Assembly (NCBI RefSeq): GCF_014145335.1 | Contig: NZ_JACIVI010000003.1 | Coordinates: 62,001-126,000, forward strand | Direction of reading: 5' to 3' | Source: Aquariibacter albus | Lineage (GTDB): Bacteria > Pseudomonadota > Gammaproteobacteria > Burkholderiales > Burkholderiaceae_C | DNA: 64,000 nucleotides | Shown here: piece by piece, positions 50,565 through 58,845 of the stretch | Numbering within the stretch: the stretch's first letter is position 1 | Layout of the letters: each line of letters begins with the position of its first letter | The notes under the pieces: model-generated | Database searches by the model: none | Seen by the model: the letters and a program-made list of their open reading frames with translations, nothing else | Told to the model about the DNA's origin: nothing | Position numbers and translations under genes: made by a program

Positions 50565-51188
50565 TCAGTCGGACCGCAGCCAGTCCAGCACCGTCTGCCA
50601 CTGCGCGAGGTCTTTCTCGACCCGGCCGGGCGCCACGTCCCACAGCGTCAGGCCATGGGCTGCGAGCTGGACGTAGTGCTGCGTCTCGCGCAGGGGGCCG
50701 AGCACCGGCACGCCGAGCTGGCCCAGGAAGTCCTGCAGCTGCTGCGCGGCATGGGTGTGCTCGCGCACCCGGTTGCCGAGCACGGCCAGTGGCACCTTCG
50801 CATGCTTGCGGCGGGCCTGCAGCTCGGCCAGGAAGGCCGCGCTGGCGCGGATGTCGAAGAGGCTGGCCTGCAGCGGCACCAGCACCCGGTCGGCCAGCTT
50901 CATCACCGCGTCGAGCCGCTTGCCGTGCAGGCCGGCCGGGGTGTCGAGCACCAGGTGGGTCGTGCCCTTGGGCGGTCGCACGATGGATTCGTGTTCCGTC
51001 AGCTCCCAGCCCCGGATGGTGGGCAGCTCGGGCGGGCGCTGCGCCAGCCAGGCGGACGAGGACTGCTGGCGGTCGGCATCGCCCAGCATCACGGCATGGC
51101 CCTGGCGGGCCAGGTAGCCGGCCAGGTTCGTCGACACCGTCGACTTGCCCACGCCGCCCTTGGGATTGGCGACCACGATGACCGGCAT
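50565..51188 (-). CDS. ParA/MinD-like ATPase (orphan)
   Basis: 207 residues with a deviant Walker A (NPKGGVGKSTVSTNLA, residues 8-23), the switch GDADRQQSSSAWL and VLDTPAGLHGKRL. The family positions or partitions cargo using ATP. There is no parB or chemotaxis gene nearby, so the cargo is unknown. The start at 51188 is supported by AGGAGG 6 bases before it; a longer frame from 51215 lacks one. A 16-base dyad CATGAC-N4-GTCATG lies upstream at 51229-51244. Confidence 0.88.
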   Translation of the reverse strand: MPVIVVANPKGGVGKSTVSTNLAGYLARQGHAVMLGDADRQQSSSAWLAQRPPELPTIRGWELTEHESIVRPPKGTTHLVLDTPAGLHGKRLDAVMKLADRVLVPLQASLFDIRASAAFLAELQARRKHAKVPLAVLGNRVREHTHAAQQLQDFLGQLGVPVLGPLRETQHYVQLAAHGLTLWDVAPGRVEKDLAQWQTVLDWLRSD

Positions 51189-51228
51189 TGCCCACCTCCT
51201 GTCCAGGATCCCCATGATCGCAGCGCAC

Positions 51229-51244
51229 CATGACGGCTGTCATG
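51229..51244. promoter_or_regulatory. Dyad between parA-like gene and srpA-like gene
   Basis: CATGAC and GTCATG separated by four bases, in the divergent region of the ParA-like and catalase genes. It could be an operator; no regulator is identified. Confidence 0.25.
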
Positions 51245-51442
51245 CCGGCCCTGCAAGCTGCCGATGCAGGGGCCATGCCCGCTTCGCAGGCACTGTAAGG
51301 CGATCGCGGCCGCGCCGACCGACGACGCATGGGACAATCCATCGCCTCTGCGACCCCCGGGCGGCGGTCCGTCCCGCCCGGGCCTGCAGGCCGCACGGTC
51401 TCCGGCCTTCTCCCTCCCCCTCGTCCCGCTCAAGGAAGTTCC

Positions 51443-52453
51443 ATGAATCCGACCCTCTCCCTCCTCGGCCTGGCTGCCGCCGCCGTGCTGGCCGGCCTGT
51501 CCACCCTGCCGGCCCAGGCCCAGGTCTCGGCCGCCGAAGCCCAGGTCAATGCGCTCGAAGGCCTGGCCGGCAAGCAGCCGGGCACCCGCCGCTCCTTCGC
51601 CAAGGGCCTGTGCGCCACCGGCCATTTCGTTGGCAACACCGTCGGCCGCACGCTGTCGACGGCAGCCGTCTTCAACGGCGACAAGGTGCCGGCGGTGATC
51701 CGCTTCTCGGTCGGCGGCGGCAACCCGCGCGCCAGCGACAAGGGCAAGTCGGCCCGCGGCCTGGCCGTGGCCCTGGACCTTGCCAATGGCGAGCAGTGGC
51801 AGATGGCCAATCTCTCGGCGCCGATCTTCTTCGTCAGCCGGCCCGAGCAGGTCGTGCCCTTCCTGGAGGCGCGCACCGCCGACCCGGCCACCGGCAAGCC
51901 CGATGCGGCCAAGCTCAAGGCCTTCAACGACGCCAACCCGGACACCACCAAGCAGGGCGCCTACTTCGCCAGGAACCCGGTGCCGGCCAGCTATGGCGCC
52001 ACGCCCTACTGGAGCACCAATGCCTTCGTCTTCAGCGACGCCCAGGGCGTGAACCGCCACGTGCGCTGGCAGTTCGTCCCGGTCAAGGGCTTCGAAGGCC
52101 TGAACGACGAGCAGCTCAAGGCCCTGCCGGACAACTTCCTGGCCGAGGAACTGCGCAAGCGCGTGGCCGCCGGCCCGGTGGTCTTCGACTTCAAGGTGCA
52201 GCTTGCCGAGGCCGGCGACAACCTGACCAACCCGACCGAAGCCTGGCCCGACAGCCGCCTGCTGCTGCCGGCCGGCCAGCTCGTGATCGACAAGGTCGAG
52301 GCCGACGGTGCCGGCGCCTGCGAGCGCATGACCTTCAACCCCATCGTGCTGCCCAAGGGCATCGCGCCCTCGGCCGACCCGGTACTCAACGCCCGCGCCG
52401 CGCCCTATGGCGTGTCGCTGGGCCGTCGCCTGACCGAGGCGGCCGGCAAGTAA
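51443..52453 (+). CDS. SrpA-like catalase family peroxidase, exported
   Basis: 336 residues with a signal peptide (cleavage near AQAQ, about residue 25). It belongs to the small catalase-related group: the heme pocket His in CATGHFVGN, Asn in FSVGGGNPRASDKGKSARG, and the proximal heme Tyr in DPVLNARAAPYGVSLGRR. Such proteins are weak peroxidases in the periplasm rather than full catalases. AAGGAA lies 6 bases before the ATG. Transcribed divergently from the ParA-like gene. Confidence 0.9.
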   Translation: MNPTLSLLGLAAAAVLAGLSTLPAQAQVSAAEAQVNALEGLAGKQPGTRRSFAKGLCATGHFVGNTVGRTLSTAAVFNGDKVPAVIRFSVGGGNPRASDKGKSARGLAVALDLANGEQWQMANLSAPIFFVSRPEQVVPFLEARTADPATGKPDAAKLKAFNDANPDTTKQGAYFARNPVPASYGATPYWSTNAFVFSDAQGVNRHVRWQFVPVKGFEGLNDEQLKALPDNFLAEELRKRVAAGPVVFDFKVQLAEAGDNLTNPTEAWPDSRLLLPAGQLVIDKVEADGAGACERMTFNPIVLPKGIAPSADPVLNARAAPYGVSLGRRLTEAAGK

Positions 52454-52514
52454 GCCGACTCGAGGCGCAAGCCGCCCGGCCGGGCCCCTGTCGCGGGTCC
52501 GGCCGGGCGCATCC

Positions 52515-52538
52515 AAGGGGCCCCTGCGGGGGCCCCTT
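52515..52538 (+). terminator. GC-rich hairpin between the catalase-like gene and pyrF
   Basis: 10 bp perfect stem (AAGGGGCCCC at 52515-52524, complement at 52529-52538) with a TGCG loop, ending 11 bases before the pyrF start. No U-tract; either a 3' hairpin of the upstream message or part of the pyrF promoter region. Confidence 0.45.
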
Positions 52539-52543
52539 ACCAT
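52538..52543 (+). promoter_or_regulatory. -10-like element of pyrF, 6 bases before the start
   Basis: TACCAT ends 6 bases before the pyrF ATG, again without a ribosome binding site between them. The -35 position would fall inside the hairpin at 52515-52538 and is not a good match. Confidence 0.3.
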
Positions 52544-52549
52544 TGCGGC

Positions 52550-53395
52550 ATGTCCTTCCTCGACCGCCTGCGCGCCGCCGAGCGCCGGGCCGACAGCCTG
52601 CTGTGCGTCGGCCTCGACCCCGATCCCGCCAAATTCCCTGCCCCGTGGACGGGCGACGCGGGCCGCATCTTCGATTTCTGCGCCCGCATCGTCGACGCGA
52701 CCAAGGATCTGGTGCTGGCCTACAAGCCGCAGATCGCCTACTTCGCCGCGCACCGGGCCGAAGACCAGCTCGAACGCCTGATGGCCTACCTGGCGCGTAC
52801 CGCGCCCGATGTGCCGGTCATCCTCGACGCCAAGCGCGGCGACATCGGCGCCACCGCCGAGCAGTACGCCCGCGAGGCCTTCGACCGCTACCAGGCCGAT
52901 GCCGTCACCGTCTCGCCCTTCATGGGCTTCGACACGGTCGAGCCCTACCTGCGCCGGCCCGGCAAGGGCGTCTTCCTGCTCTGCCGCACCTCCAACCCGG
53001 GCGGGGCCGACTGGCAGGCCCAGCGCCTGGCCGACCTGCCGGGCCAGCCACGGCTCTACGAGCATCTGGCCGCGATGGCCGAGACCCGCTGGAACCGCAA
53101 CGGCCAGCTCGGCCTTGTCGTCGGCGCGACCTGGCCCGAGGAGCTGGCCCGCGTGCGCGCGCTGGCGCCGACGCTGCCGCTGCTGATCCCCGGGGTCGGC
53201 GCCCAGGGCGGCGATGCCGCGGCCACGGTGCGCGCCGCCTGGCGCGGCACGCCCGAAGGCGGCAGCACCGCGCCGATCGTCGTGAACTCCTCGCGTGCGG
53301 TGCTCTACGCCAGTGCCGGGCCGGATTTCGCCGAGGCCGCCCGCCGCGAGGCCCTGGCCACGCGCGACACGCTCAACGCCGCCCGCCGCGGCTGA
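52550..53395 (+). CDS. pyrF: Orotidine 5'-phosphate decarboxylase (type 2)
   Basis: 281 residues, the longer subfamily 2. Catalytic [27 protein letters not shown] at the N terminus, and the phosphate loop [14 protein letters not shown] are present. It makes UMP from OMP, the last step of de novo pyrimidine synthesis. It stands alone, facing the EamA transporter gene. Confidence 0.97.
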   Translation: MSFLDRLRAAERRADSLLCVGLDPDPAKFPAPWTGDAGRIFDFCARIVDATKDLVLAYKPQIAYFAAHRAEDQLERLMAYLARTAPDVPVILDAKRGDIGATAEQYAREAFDRYQADAVTVSPFMGFDTVEPYLRRPGKGVFLLCRTSNPGGADWQAQRLADLPGQPRLYEHLAAMAETRWNRNGQLGLVVGATWPEELARVRALAPTLPLLIPGVGAQGGDAAATVRAAWRGTPEGGSTAPIVVNSSRAVLYASAGPDFAEAARREALATRDTLNAARRG

Positions 53396-53414
53396 AGCGC
53401 GGCCCGCCGGGGGC

Positions 53415-54335
53415 TCAGGCCGCCGGCTCGGCCGGTGCCGTCGGTGCGATCGAGAGCAGCGCCGCCAGCAGGATCAGGCCGCCGCCGCCCAGCAGGCCGG
53501 GGCTCAGGGCCTGCTCGCCCAGGGCCACCGCCGACAGGGCGGCGATCGGCACCTCGCTGAGCATGATCACCGCCGTGACACTGGCCGGCAGCCGCGCGGC
53601 GCCATGCTGCAAGGCCATGTTCGACGCGCTGAAGGCCAGGGCCAGCAGCAGGGCCAGCGGCAGCCAGCCCGGCAGCGGCCAGGGCGCCGGCGGTGCCGGC
53701 ACCTGGCCGAGCAGGCCCAGCGCCAGGGCCAGGCCGCTGCCGACCAGCAGGCCGCCGAGGAACATGGCCATGCCGCGTGCGCCCGGCGTGGCGGCCGCCT
53801 CGCGGCGCAACAGCACATTGTTCAGCGCGAAGCCGAAACCGCCGGCCACGCCCAGCAGCTCGGGCAGGCCCAGGGCCGCGGGGGGGGCCGCATCCGGCGC
53901 GGCGCCGCCCTCGGGCAGCAGCACCAGCACGGCACCGCCCAGGGCCAGCAGCACGCGCAGCAGGTCGCGCGCGGTCGGCTTCTCGCCCAGCAGGGCCCAG
54001 CCCAGGCCGACCGCCCAGAGCGGCATCAGGTAGAAGAGCAGCACCACGCGCAGCACGTCGCCGATGCTGACGGCCCAGTTGAAGCAGGCGTTCGTCAGCC
54101 CGGCGGCCAGCAGCAGGGCGAGCAGCGGCCGGCTGCGCAGCACCTGTCCCAGGGCCCGCGGCTCGCGCCAGGCCAGCAGCAGCACCGCGATCAGGAAGAC
54201 CGCCCCGGTGGCCCACAGCGCATGCAGGCCGGCAGCCTGCAACTGCCGCAGCGGCCACCAGGACAGGCCCCAGACCGTCGCATTGAAGACCAGGGCCGCC
54301 ACGGCCCAGCCGCGCCCGGAGTCGGCTGCCGACAT
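53415..54335 (-). CDS. EamA/DMT family transporter
   Basis: 306 residues with ten membrane helices in two EamA repeats; typical are FNATVWGLSWWPLRQLQ at the start, YLMPLWAVGLGWALLGEKPT at the end of the first repeat and AVIMLSEVPIAALSAVALGEQ in the second. The substrate is unknown (members export amino acids and metabolites). It follows lplT by 11 bases and is likely in the same transcript. Confidence 0.9.
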   Translation of the reverse strand: MSAADSGRGWAVAALVFNATVWGLSWWPLRQLQAAGLHALWATGAVFLIAVLLLAWREPRALGQVLRSRPLLALLLAAGLTNACFNWAVSIGDVLRVVLLFYLMPLWAVGLGWALLGEKPTARDLLRVLLALGGAVLVLLPEGGAAPDAAPPAALGLPELLGVAGGFGFALNNVLLRREAAATPGARGMAMFLGGLLVGSGLALALGLLGQVPAPPAPWPLPGWLPLALLLALAFSASNMALQHGAARLPASVTAVIMLSEVPIAALSAVALGEQALSPGLLGGGGLILLAALLSIAPTAPAEPAA

Positions 54336-54346
54336 GGCGCCGCCGC

Positions 54347-55609
54347 TCAGTGGCAGTCGCTGCGCGCGATCTGCAGCAGGCGCTCCAGCTCCTCGCGGTG
54401 CAGCACGCTGTTGCGCTGGTGCCAGCGGCGGATCAGGGCCATGGTGCCGGCCACGGCCAGGCCGAAGATCGTGATCGCGCCGAAGGCCGACAGGCCCAGG
54501 GTCGTCATGCCGGTGTAGGCCGCGCCCAGGCCGAGGATGCAGGCCTGCTCGTTGAAGTTCTGCACGGCGATCGAGCGTCCGGCCCCCATCAGGTTGTGGC
54601 CGCGGTGCTGCAGCAGCGCGTTCATCGGCACGACCAGGAAGCCGCCCAGTGCCCCCAGCACCAGCAGGAAGGGCGCAGCCAGCCAGGCATCGCGGATGAA
54701 GATCAGCACGATCATCAGCAGGCCCATGCCGATGCCCAGCGGCAGCGTGCGGGTGGCGTCCTCCAGCCGCATGCGCAGCGAGGCCGCCACCGCACCGACG
54801 GCTGTGCCGATGGCGACCACGCCGACCAGGGTCGAGGCCTCGGTCGTGCCATAGCCCAGCGCCGCCGCGGCCCAGGCCAGCACGATGTAGCGCAGGTTGC
54901 CGCTGACGCCCCAGAACAGCGTGGTCGTGGCCAGGGAGATCTGGCCCAGCTTGTCGCTCCACAGCCGGGCGTTGCAGGCCACGAAGTCGCGCAGCAGGGC
55001 CAGCGGGCCGGCCATGGGCAGCAGCCGGGCCTCGGTGCGCGGGATGAAGAGGTTGAAGACCGCGGCGATCACATAGAGCAGCACCAGGGTGGCGATGGCC
55101 GCCTGCGCCGGCTCGGTGACGCCCGGCAGGCCCAGGCCGAGCAGATGCGGTGCGATGACCGGGCCGATCAGCTGCCCGCCCAGCACCACGCCGAGGATGA
55201 TCGAGGCGATGGTCAGGCCCTCGATCCAGCCGTTGGCCTGCACCAGCTGCGAGGGCGGCAGCAGCTCGGTGAGGATGCCGTACTTGGCCGGCGAGTAGGC
55301 CGCCGCGCCCAGGCCGACGATCGCATAGGCCGCCAGCGGGTGCGTGCCGAACAGCATCGCCAGGCAGCCGACCACCTTGATCGTGTTCGACACGAACATC
55401 ACCCGGCCCTTGGGCACCGCGTCGGCGAAGGCGCCGACGAAGGGGGCGAGCACCACGTAGAACAGCGCAAACATCGGCACCAGGGCCGCCCGCTGCCACT
55501 CGGGGGCGCCCCCGCTGCGCAGCAGCTCGACGGCGGCGACGAAAAGCGCGTTGTCCGCCAGCGAGCTGAAGAACTGCGCTGACATGATGGTGTGGAAGCC
55601 GCGCTTCAT
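54347..55609 (-). CDS. lplT: Lysophospholipid transporter LplT
   Basis: 420 residues, major facilitator type with twelve helices. The start MKRGFHTIMSAQFFSSLADNALF and the AAAYSPAKYGILTELLP stretch are characteristic of LplT, which flips lysophospholipids inward for reacylation. The acyltransferase Aas usually associated with it is not encoded here. It is divergent from alr, a combination common in betaproteobacteria. Confidence 0.92.
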   Translation of the reverse strand: MKRGFHTIMSAQFFSSLADNALFVAAVELLRSGGAPEWQRAALVPMFALFYVVLAPFVGAFADAVPKGRVMFVSNTIKVVGCLAMLFGTHPLAAYAIVGLGAAAYSPAKYGILTELLPPSQLVQANGWIEGLTIASIILGVVLGGQLIGPVIAPHLLGLGLPGVTEPAQAAIATLVLLYVIAAVFNLFIPRTEARLLPMAGPLALLRDFVACNARLWSDKLGQISLATTTLFWGVSGNLRYIVLAWAAAALGYGTTEASTLVGVVAIGTAVGAVAASLRMRLEDATRTLPLGIGMGLLMIVLIFIRDAWLAAPFLLVLGALGGFLVVPMNALLQHRGHNLMGAGRSIAVQNFNEQACILGLGAAYTGMTTLGLSAFGAITIFGLAVAGTMALIRRWHQRNSVLHREELERLLQIARSDCH

Positions 55610-55832
55610 GCGCTTGGTTCTGCTCGGTCGGTGGGACAGCCTCGGGAGCGGCCCCTCATGCGGGCCGCGCGCCCGCCGTGTCTCTCAGGGGCGGCGGGTT
55701 ATAGCACGCGATCCCTGACGGTCGCCGGGCAGGGGGCGGGCTGCCGGCCGGCGCGGGGCCGGCCGTGCCAGGGGCCACACTTGCGGCTGCGCCGACCCCG
55801 CGCTGGGGTCGCCGTCGTCCTGAAGCCCTGCC

Positions 55833-57083
55833 ATGCCCCGCCCGATCCAGGCCCTGATCCACCTCGATGCCCTGCGCCACAACCTTGGCCGCGCCCGCGC
55901 CCATGCCCCCGACGCGCGGGTGCTGGCCGTCGTCAAGGCCGATGCCTACGGCCACGGGATCGAACGGGTCTACCCCGCCCTGCGCGGGGCCGACGGCTTC
56001 GCGCTGCTCGATCTGGCCGAGGCCGAGCGCCTGCGCGCCCTGGGCTGGCGCGGGCCCATCCTGCTGCTGGAGGGCGCCTTCGAGCCGCGCGATCTGGAGA
56101 CGGTCTCGCGCCTGGGCCTGTGGCATGTGATCCACCGCGAGGCACAGATCGACTGGCTGGCCGCGCACAAGACCGACGTGCCGCAGCGCGTCTTTCTCAA
56201 GCTCAACAGCGGCATGAACCGCCTGGGCTTCGCCCCCCAGGCCCTGCGCGGCGCCTGGGCGCGGCTGGATGTCCTGCCGCAGGTCGAGGAGATCTCGCTG
56301 ATCAGCCACTTCGCGGACGCCGATGCCGGCGGCGCCTTCGACAGCGGCCGGCCGGCCGACCCGGCGGGCCGCGCGCCGCGCGGCATCGCCGCGGCCTGCG
56401 CGCGCTGGCTGGATGCGACCGCCGGCCTGCCGGGCGAGCGCAGCCTGGCCAACAGCGCGGCGACCCTGCGCCATGCCCGCACGCGCCTGCGCGATGCGGC
56501 CGACCTGGCGGGCGGCCCGGCCCTGGAGGCCGGCGATGCCGCCGACACCCCCCTGGCCGCCGACTGGATCCGTGCGGGCGTGATGCTCTACGGCGGCGCG
56601 CCCGACCACCCGCGGCGCACCGCCGCGCAATGGGATCTGCGCCCCGCCCAGACCCTGCGCACCCGCCTGATCGCGGTGCAGGACCTGCAGCCCGGCGACA
56701 CCGTCGGCTACGGCAGCCGCTACCGCGCGCGCCAGGCCATGCGCATCGGCATCGCCGCCTGCGGCTATGCCGACGGCTACCCGCGCCACGCGCCGGGCGA
56801 CACCGAATGCGGCACCCCGGTGCTGGTCGAAGGCCTGCGCACCCGCACCGTCGGCCGCGTGTCCATGGACATGCTGGCCGTCGATCTGAGCCCGCTGCAC
56901 GCGGCCGGCCGGCCGGCCGGGGTGGGCGCCGAAGTCACGCTCTGGGGCGAGGGCCCGCAGGGCAGCCGCCTGCCGATCGACGAGGTGGCCCAGGCCTGCG
57001 GCACGATCGGCTACGAGCTGATGTGCGCGGTGGCGCCCCGCGTGCCGGTGCTGACCCAGGACGCGGCCGAGACCGCGGGCTGA
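55833..57083 (+). CDS. alr: Alanine racemase
   Basis: 416 residues. PLP-binding Lys35 in AVVKADAYGHG, the substrate region FLKLNSGMNRLGF, and the catalytic Tyr in CGYADGYPRHAP are intact. It interconverts L- and D-alanine, feeding DdlB and MurF of the dcw cluster. A Gly- and Ala-rich insertion near residues 165-185 lengthens it compared with the 350-370 residues usual for the family. No ribosome binding site is obvious; 223 bases separate it from divergent lplT. Confidence 0.96.
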   Translation: MPRPIQALIHLDALRHNLGRARAHAPDARVLAVVKADAYGHGIERVYPALRGADGFALLDLAEAERLRALGWRGPILLLEGAFEPRDLETVSRLGLWHVIHREAQIDWLAAHKTDVPQRVFLKLNSGMNRLGFAPQALRGAWARLDVLPQVEEISLISHFADADAGGAFDSGRPADPAGRAPRGIAAACARWLDATAGLPGERSLANSAATLRHARTRLRDAADLAGGPALEAGDAADTPLAADWIRAGVMLYGGAPDHPRRTAAQWDLRPAQTLRTRLIAVQDLQPGDTVGYGSRYRARQAMRIGIAACGYADGYPRHAPGDTECGTPVLVEGLRTRTVGRVSMDMLAVDLSPLHAAGRPAGVGAEVTLWGEGPQGSRLPIDEVAQACGTIGYELMCAVAPRVPVLTQDAAETAG

Positions 57084-57210
57084 GTGTGCCGGCACCCGCA
57101 GGTGCGCCGGCGCGAGCGACCGGCCGACAATCCGCGCCGCCGTCGGGGGCGACCGGCGCCGGGATCGGCGCTTGCTTCCCGTCTGCACCCCCTCGAACGG
57201 AGACCCGCCG

Positions 57211-57702
57211 ATGAGCTCGCCCCACCTCTCGATGACCGTGCTGATGACGCCCGACATGGCGAACTTCTCCGGCAAGGTGCACGGCGGCCAGATCCTGCGC
57301 CTGCTCGACCAGGTCGCCTACGCCTGCGCGAGCCGCTACGCCGGCAGCTATGTGGTCACGCTCTCGGTCGACCAGGTCATCTTCCGCGAGCCCATCCACG
57401 TCGGCGAGCTCGTGACCTTCCTTGCCTCGGTCAACCACACCGGCACCAGCTCGATGGAGGTCGGCATCAAGGTGGTGGCCGAGGCCATCCGCACCGAGAC
57501 CGTCCGGCATGTGAACAGCTGCTTCTTCACCATGGTGGCGCTCGATGACGCGGGCAAGCCGCAGAAGGTGCCGCCCCTGACCCTCGAATCGCCCGAGGCC
57601 CTGCGCCGCTTCGAGGCCGCCAAGGTGCGCCGCCAGCTGCGCCAGGAACTGCAGCGCCGCTTCGACGAGACCCGCCAGCCCTCGTCCACCGGCGGCGCCT
57701 GA
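57211..57702 (+). CDS. Acyl-CoA thioesterase (YciA-like hotdog fold)
   Basis: 163 residues, single hotdog domain. The motif FSGKVHGGQILRLLDQVAYACASRYAG contains the conserved His-Gly-Gly and catalytic Asp, and TLSVDQVIFREPIHVGE follows. Such enzymes hydrolyse acyl-CoA esters in the cytoplasm. The start at 57211 has GGAGA 8 bases before it. It precedes arfB by 19 bases. Confidence 0.93.
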   Translation: MSSPHLSMTVLMTPDMANFSGKVHGGQILRLLDQVAYACASRYAGSYVVTLSVDQVIFREPIHVGELVTFLASVNHTGTSSMEVGIKVVAEAIRTETVRHVNSCFFTMVALDDAGKPQKVPPLTLESPEALRRFEAAKVRRQLRQELQRRFDETRQPSSTGGA

Positions 57703-57721
57703 GGCCCGGGCTGCTGCGACG

Positions 57722-58126
57722 ATGAGCCGCATCCTGGTCGATCCCGCCGAGCTGGTGTGGACGGCCCTCCGCGCCCAGGGCCCGGGGGGGCAGAACGTCA
57801 ACAAGGTCTCGAATGCGGTCCAGCTGCGCTTCGACGTGGCGGCCTCCAGCCTGCCCGAGGCGGTCAAGGCCCGGCTGCTCGCGCGGGCCGACCAGCGCCT
57901 GAGCCGCGAGGGCGTGCTCGTGATCAAGGCTCAGACCGAACGCAGCCTGCTGCGCAACCAGGCCGAGGCCCTGGCGCGCCTGCAGGCTCTGGTCGATGCC
58001 GCCACCCAGCCGCCCGTGCCGCGCCGTGCCACCCGGCCGACCCGCGCCTCGGTGCGCCGCCGTCTCGACGCCAAGCGCCAGCAGGGCGAGCGCAAGGCCG
58101 CGCGGCGCGGCGGCGCGGGCGACTGA
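57722..58126 (+). CDS. arfB: Alternative ribosome-rescue factor ArfB
   Basis: 134 residues. The GGQ release-factor motif lies in AQGPGGQNVNKVSNAVQLRF, and the C terminus is the basic tail (RRRLDAKRQQGERKAARRGG) that enters the empty mRNA channel. ArfB frees stalled ribosomes on messages without stop codon by hydrolysing peptidyl-tRNA. Start MSRILVDPAELVWTA agrees with the family. Confidence 0.95.
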   Translation: MSRILVDPAELVWTALRAQGPGGQNVNKVSNAVQLRFDVAASSLPEAVKARLLARADQRLSREGVLVIKAQTERSLLRNQAEALARLQALVDAATQPPVPRRATRPTRASVRRRLDAKRQQGERKAARRGGAGD

Positions 58127-58144
58127 GCCCGCCGCCGCGGCGGC

Positions 58145-58579
58145 TCAGGGCAGGGACGACGGGTCCATCAGCTCGGCGGCCTGGAAGGCCAGCGGCAGCA
58201 GGGCGGACAGGGTGTGGCGCTGCGGGCCTGCGGTGCCGCCGTCGAGCCAGATGCTGCAGTCCGGATCGGCCAATTCGGCCAGCACCTGGCGGCATGCGCC
58301 GCAAGGCGGCAGCGGCCGGCCGCTGTGGCCGACCACGCCCAGCGCCCGGATCCTCCGGGCGCCTGCGGCGATCGCGTTGAATACAGCCACCCGCTCGGCG
58401 CAGAGGGTCAGCCCGTAGGACGCGTTCTCCACGTTCACGCCGACGTGCAGACGGCCCTGCTCGTCCAGCAGGGCGGCACCGACGCGAAAGCCGGAGTAGG
58501 GCGCATGGGCCCGGGCTTGGATGGCGTAGGCGGCTTGCAGCAGGGTCCGCCCCTCGTCTGCCGGGTCCTCCGGTCGCAT
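58145..58579 (-). CDS. cdd: Cytidine deaminase
   Basis: 144 residues, the tetrameric short form. Zinc-binding and catalytic residues are Cys60, Glu62 (CAE), Cys93 and Cys96 (PCGAC); YSGFRVGAALL and NVENASYGLTLCAERVA are the substrate region. It deaminates cytidine and deoxycytidine in pyrimidine salvage. GAGGAGA precedes the ATG. It converges with arfB. Confidence 0.96.
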   Translation of the reverse strand: MRPEDPADEGRTLLQAAYAIQARAHAPYSGFRVGAALLDEQGRLHVGVNVENASYGLTLCAERVAVFNAIAAGARRIRALGVVGHSGRPLPPCGACRQVLAELADPDCSIWLDGGTAGPQRHTLSALLPLAFQAAELMDPSSLP

Positions 58580-58631
58580 CGTGTCTCCTCGTCCTCGGCC
58601 GACCGCCCTCGCGCTCCGCCTGAGGAAGACC

Positions 58632-58844
58632 TTACTTCACCACGCCCTGCGGCTCCGCTGGCTGCTGCGCCCGGATCCAGTCGTCCAGGTCCTGAACCAA
58701 CTCCGGGAAGCCGGCCTGCTGCAAGCGCTGGCGTGCGCCGAGCAGGACCCCATCCTTCGGGTCCATCCGGCCCTCGAAGTGGTAGCTGTAGGTCTCCACC
58801 GACACTTCGCCGGGCGGGGTGATGCGCTTGACGGTAATCGACAT
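58632..58844 (-). CDS. 70-residue protein coupled to the hydrolase-GAF gene, unknown
   Basis: Starts one base after the stop of the upstream hydrolase gene (TGAGATG), so it depends on translational coupling. It has a beta-type N-terminal half (SITVKRITPPGEVSVETYSY) followed by a helical acidic stretch (LVQDLDDWIRAQQP). No membrane segment or signal. I do not recognise a family. A small soluble partner, inhibitor or effector of the hydrolase is conceivable but unproven. Confidence 0.6.
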   Translation of the reverse strand: MSITVKRITPPGEVSVETYSYHFEGRMDPKDGVLLGARQRLQQAGFPELVQDLDDWIRAQQPAEPQGVVK

Positions 58845-58845
58845 C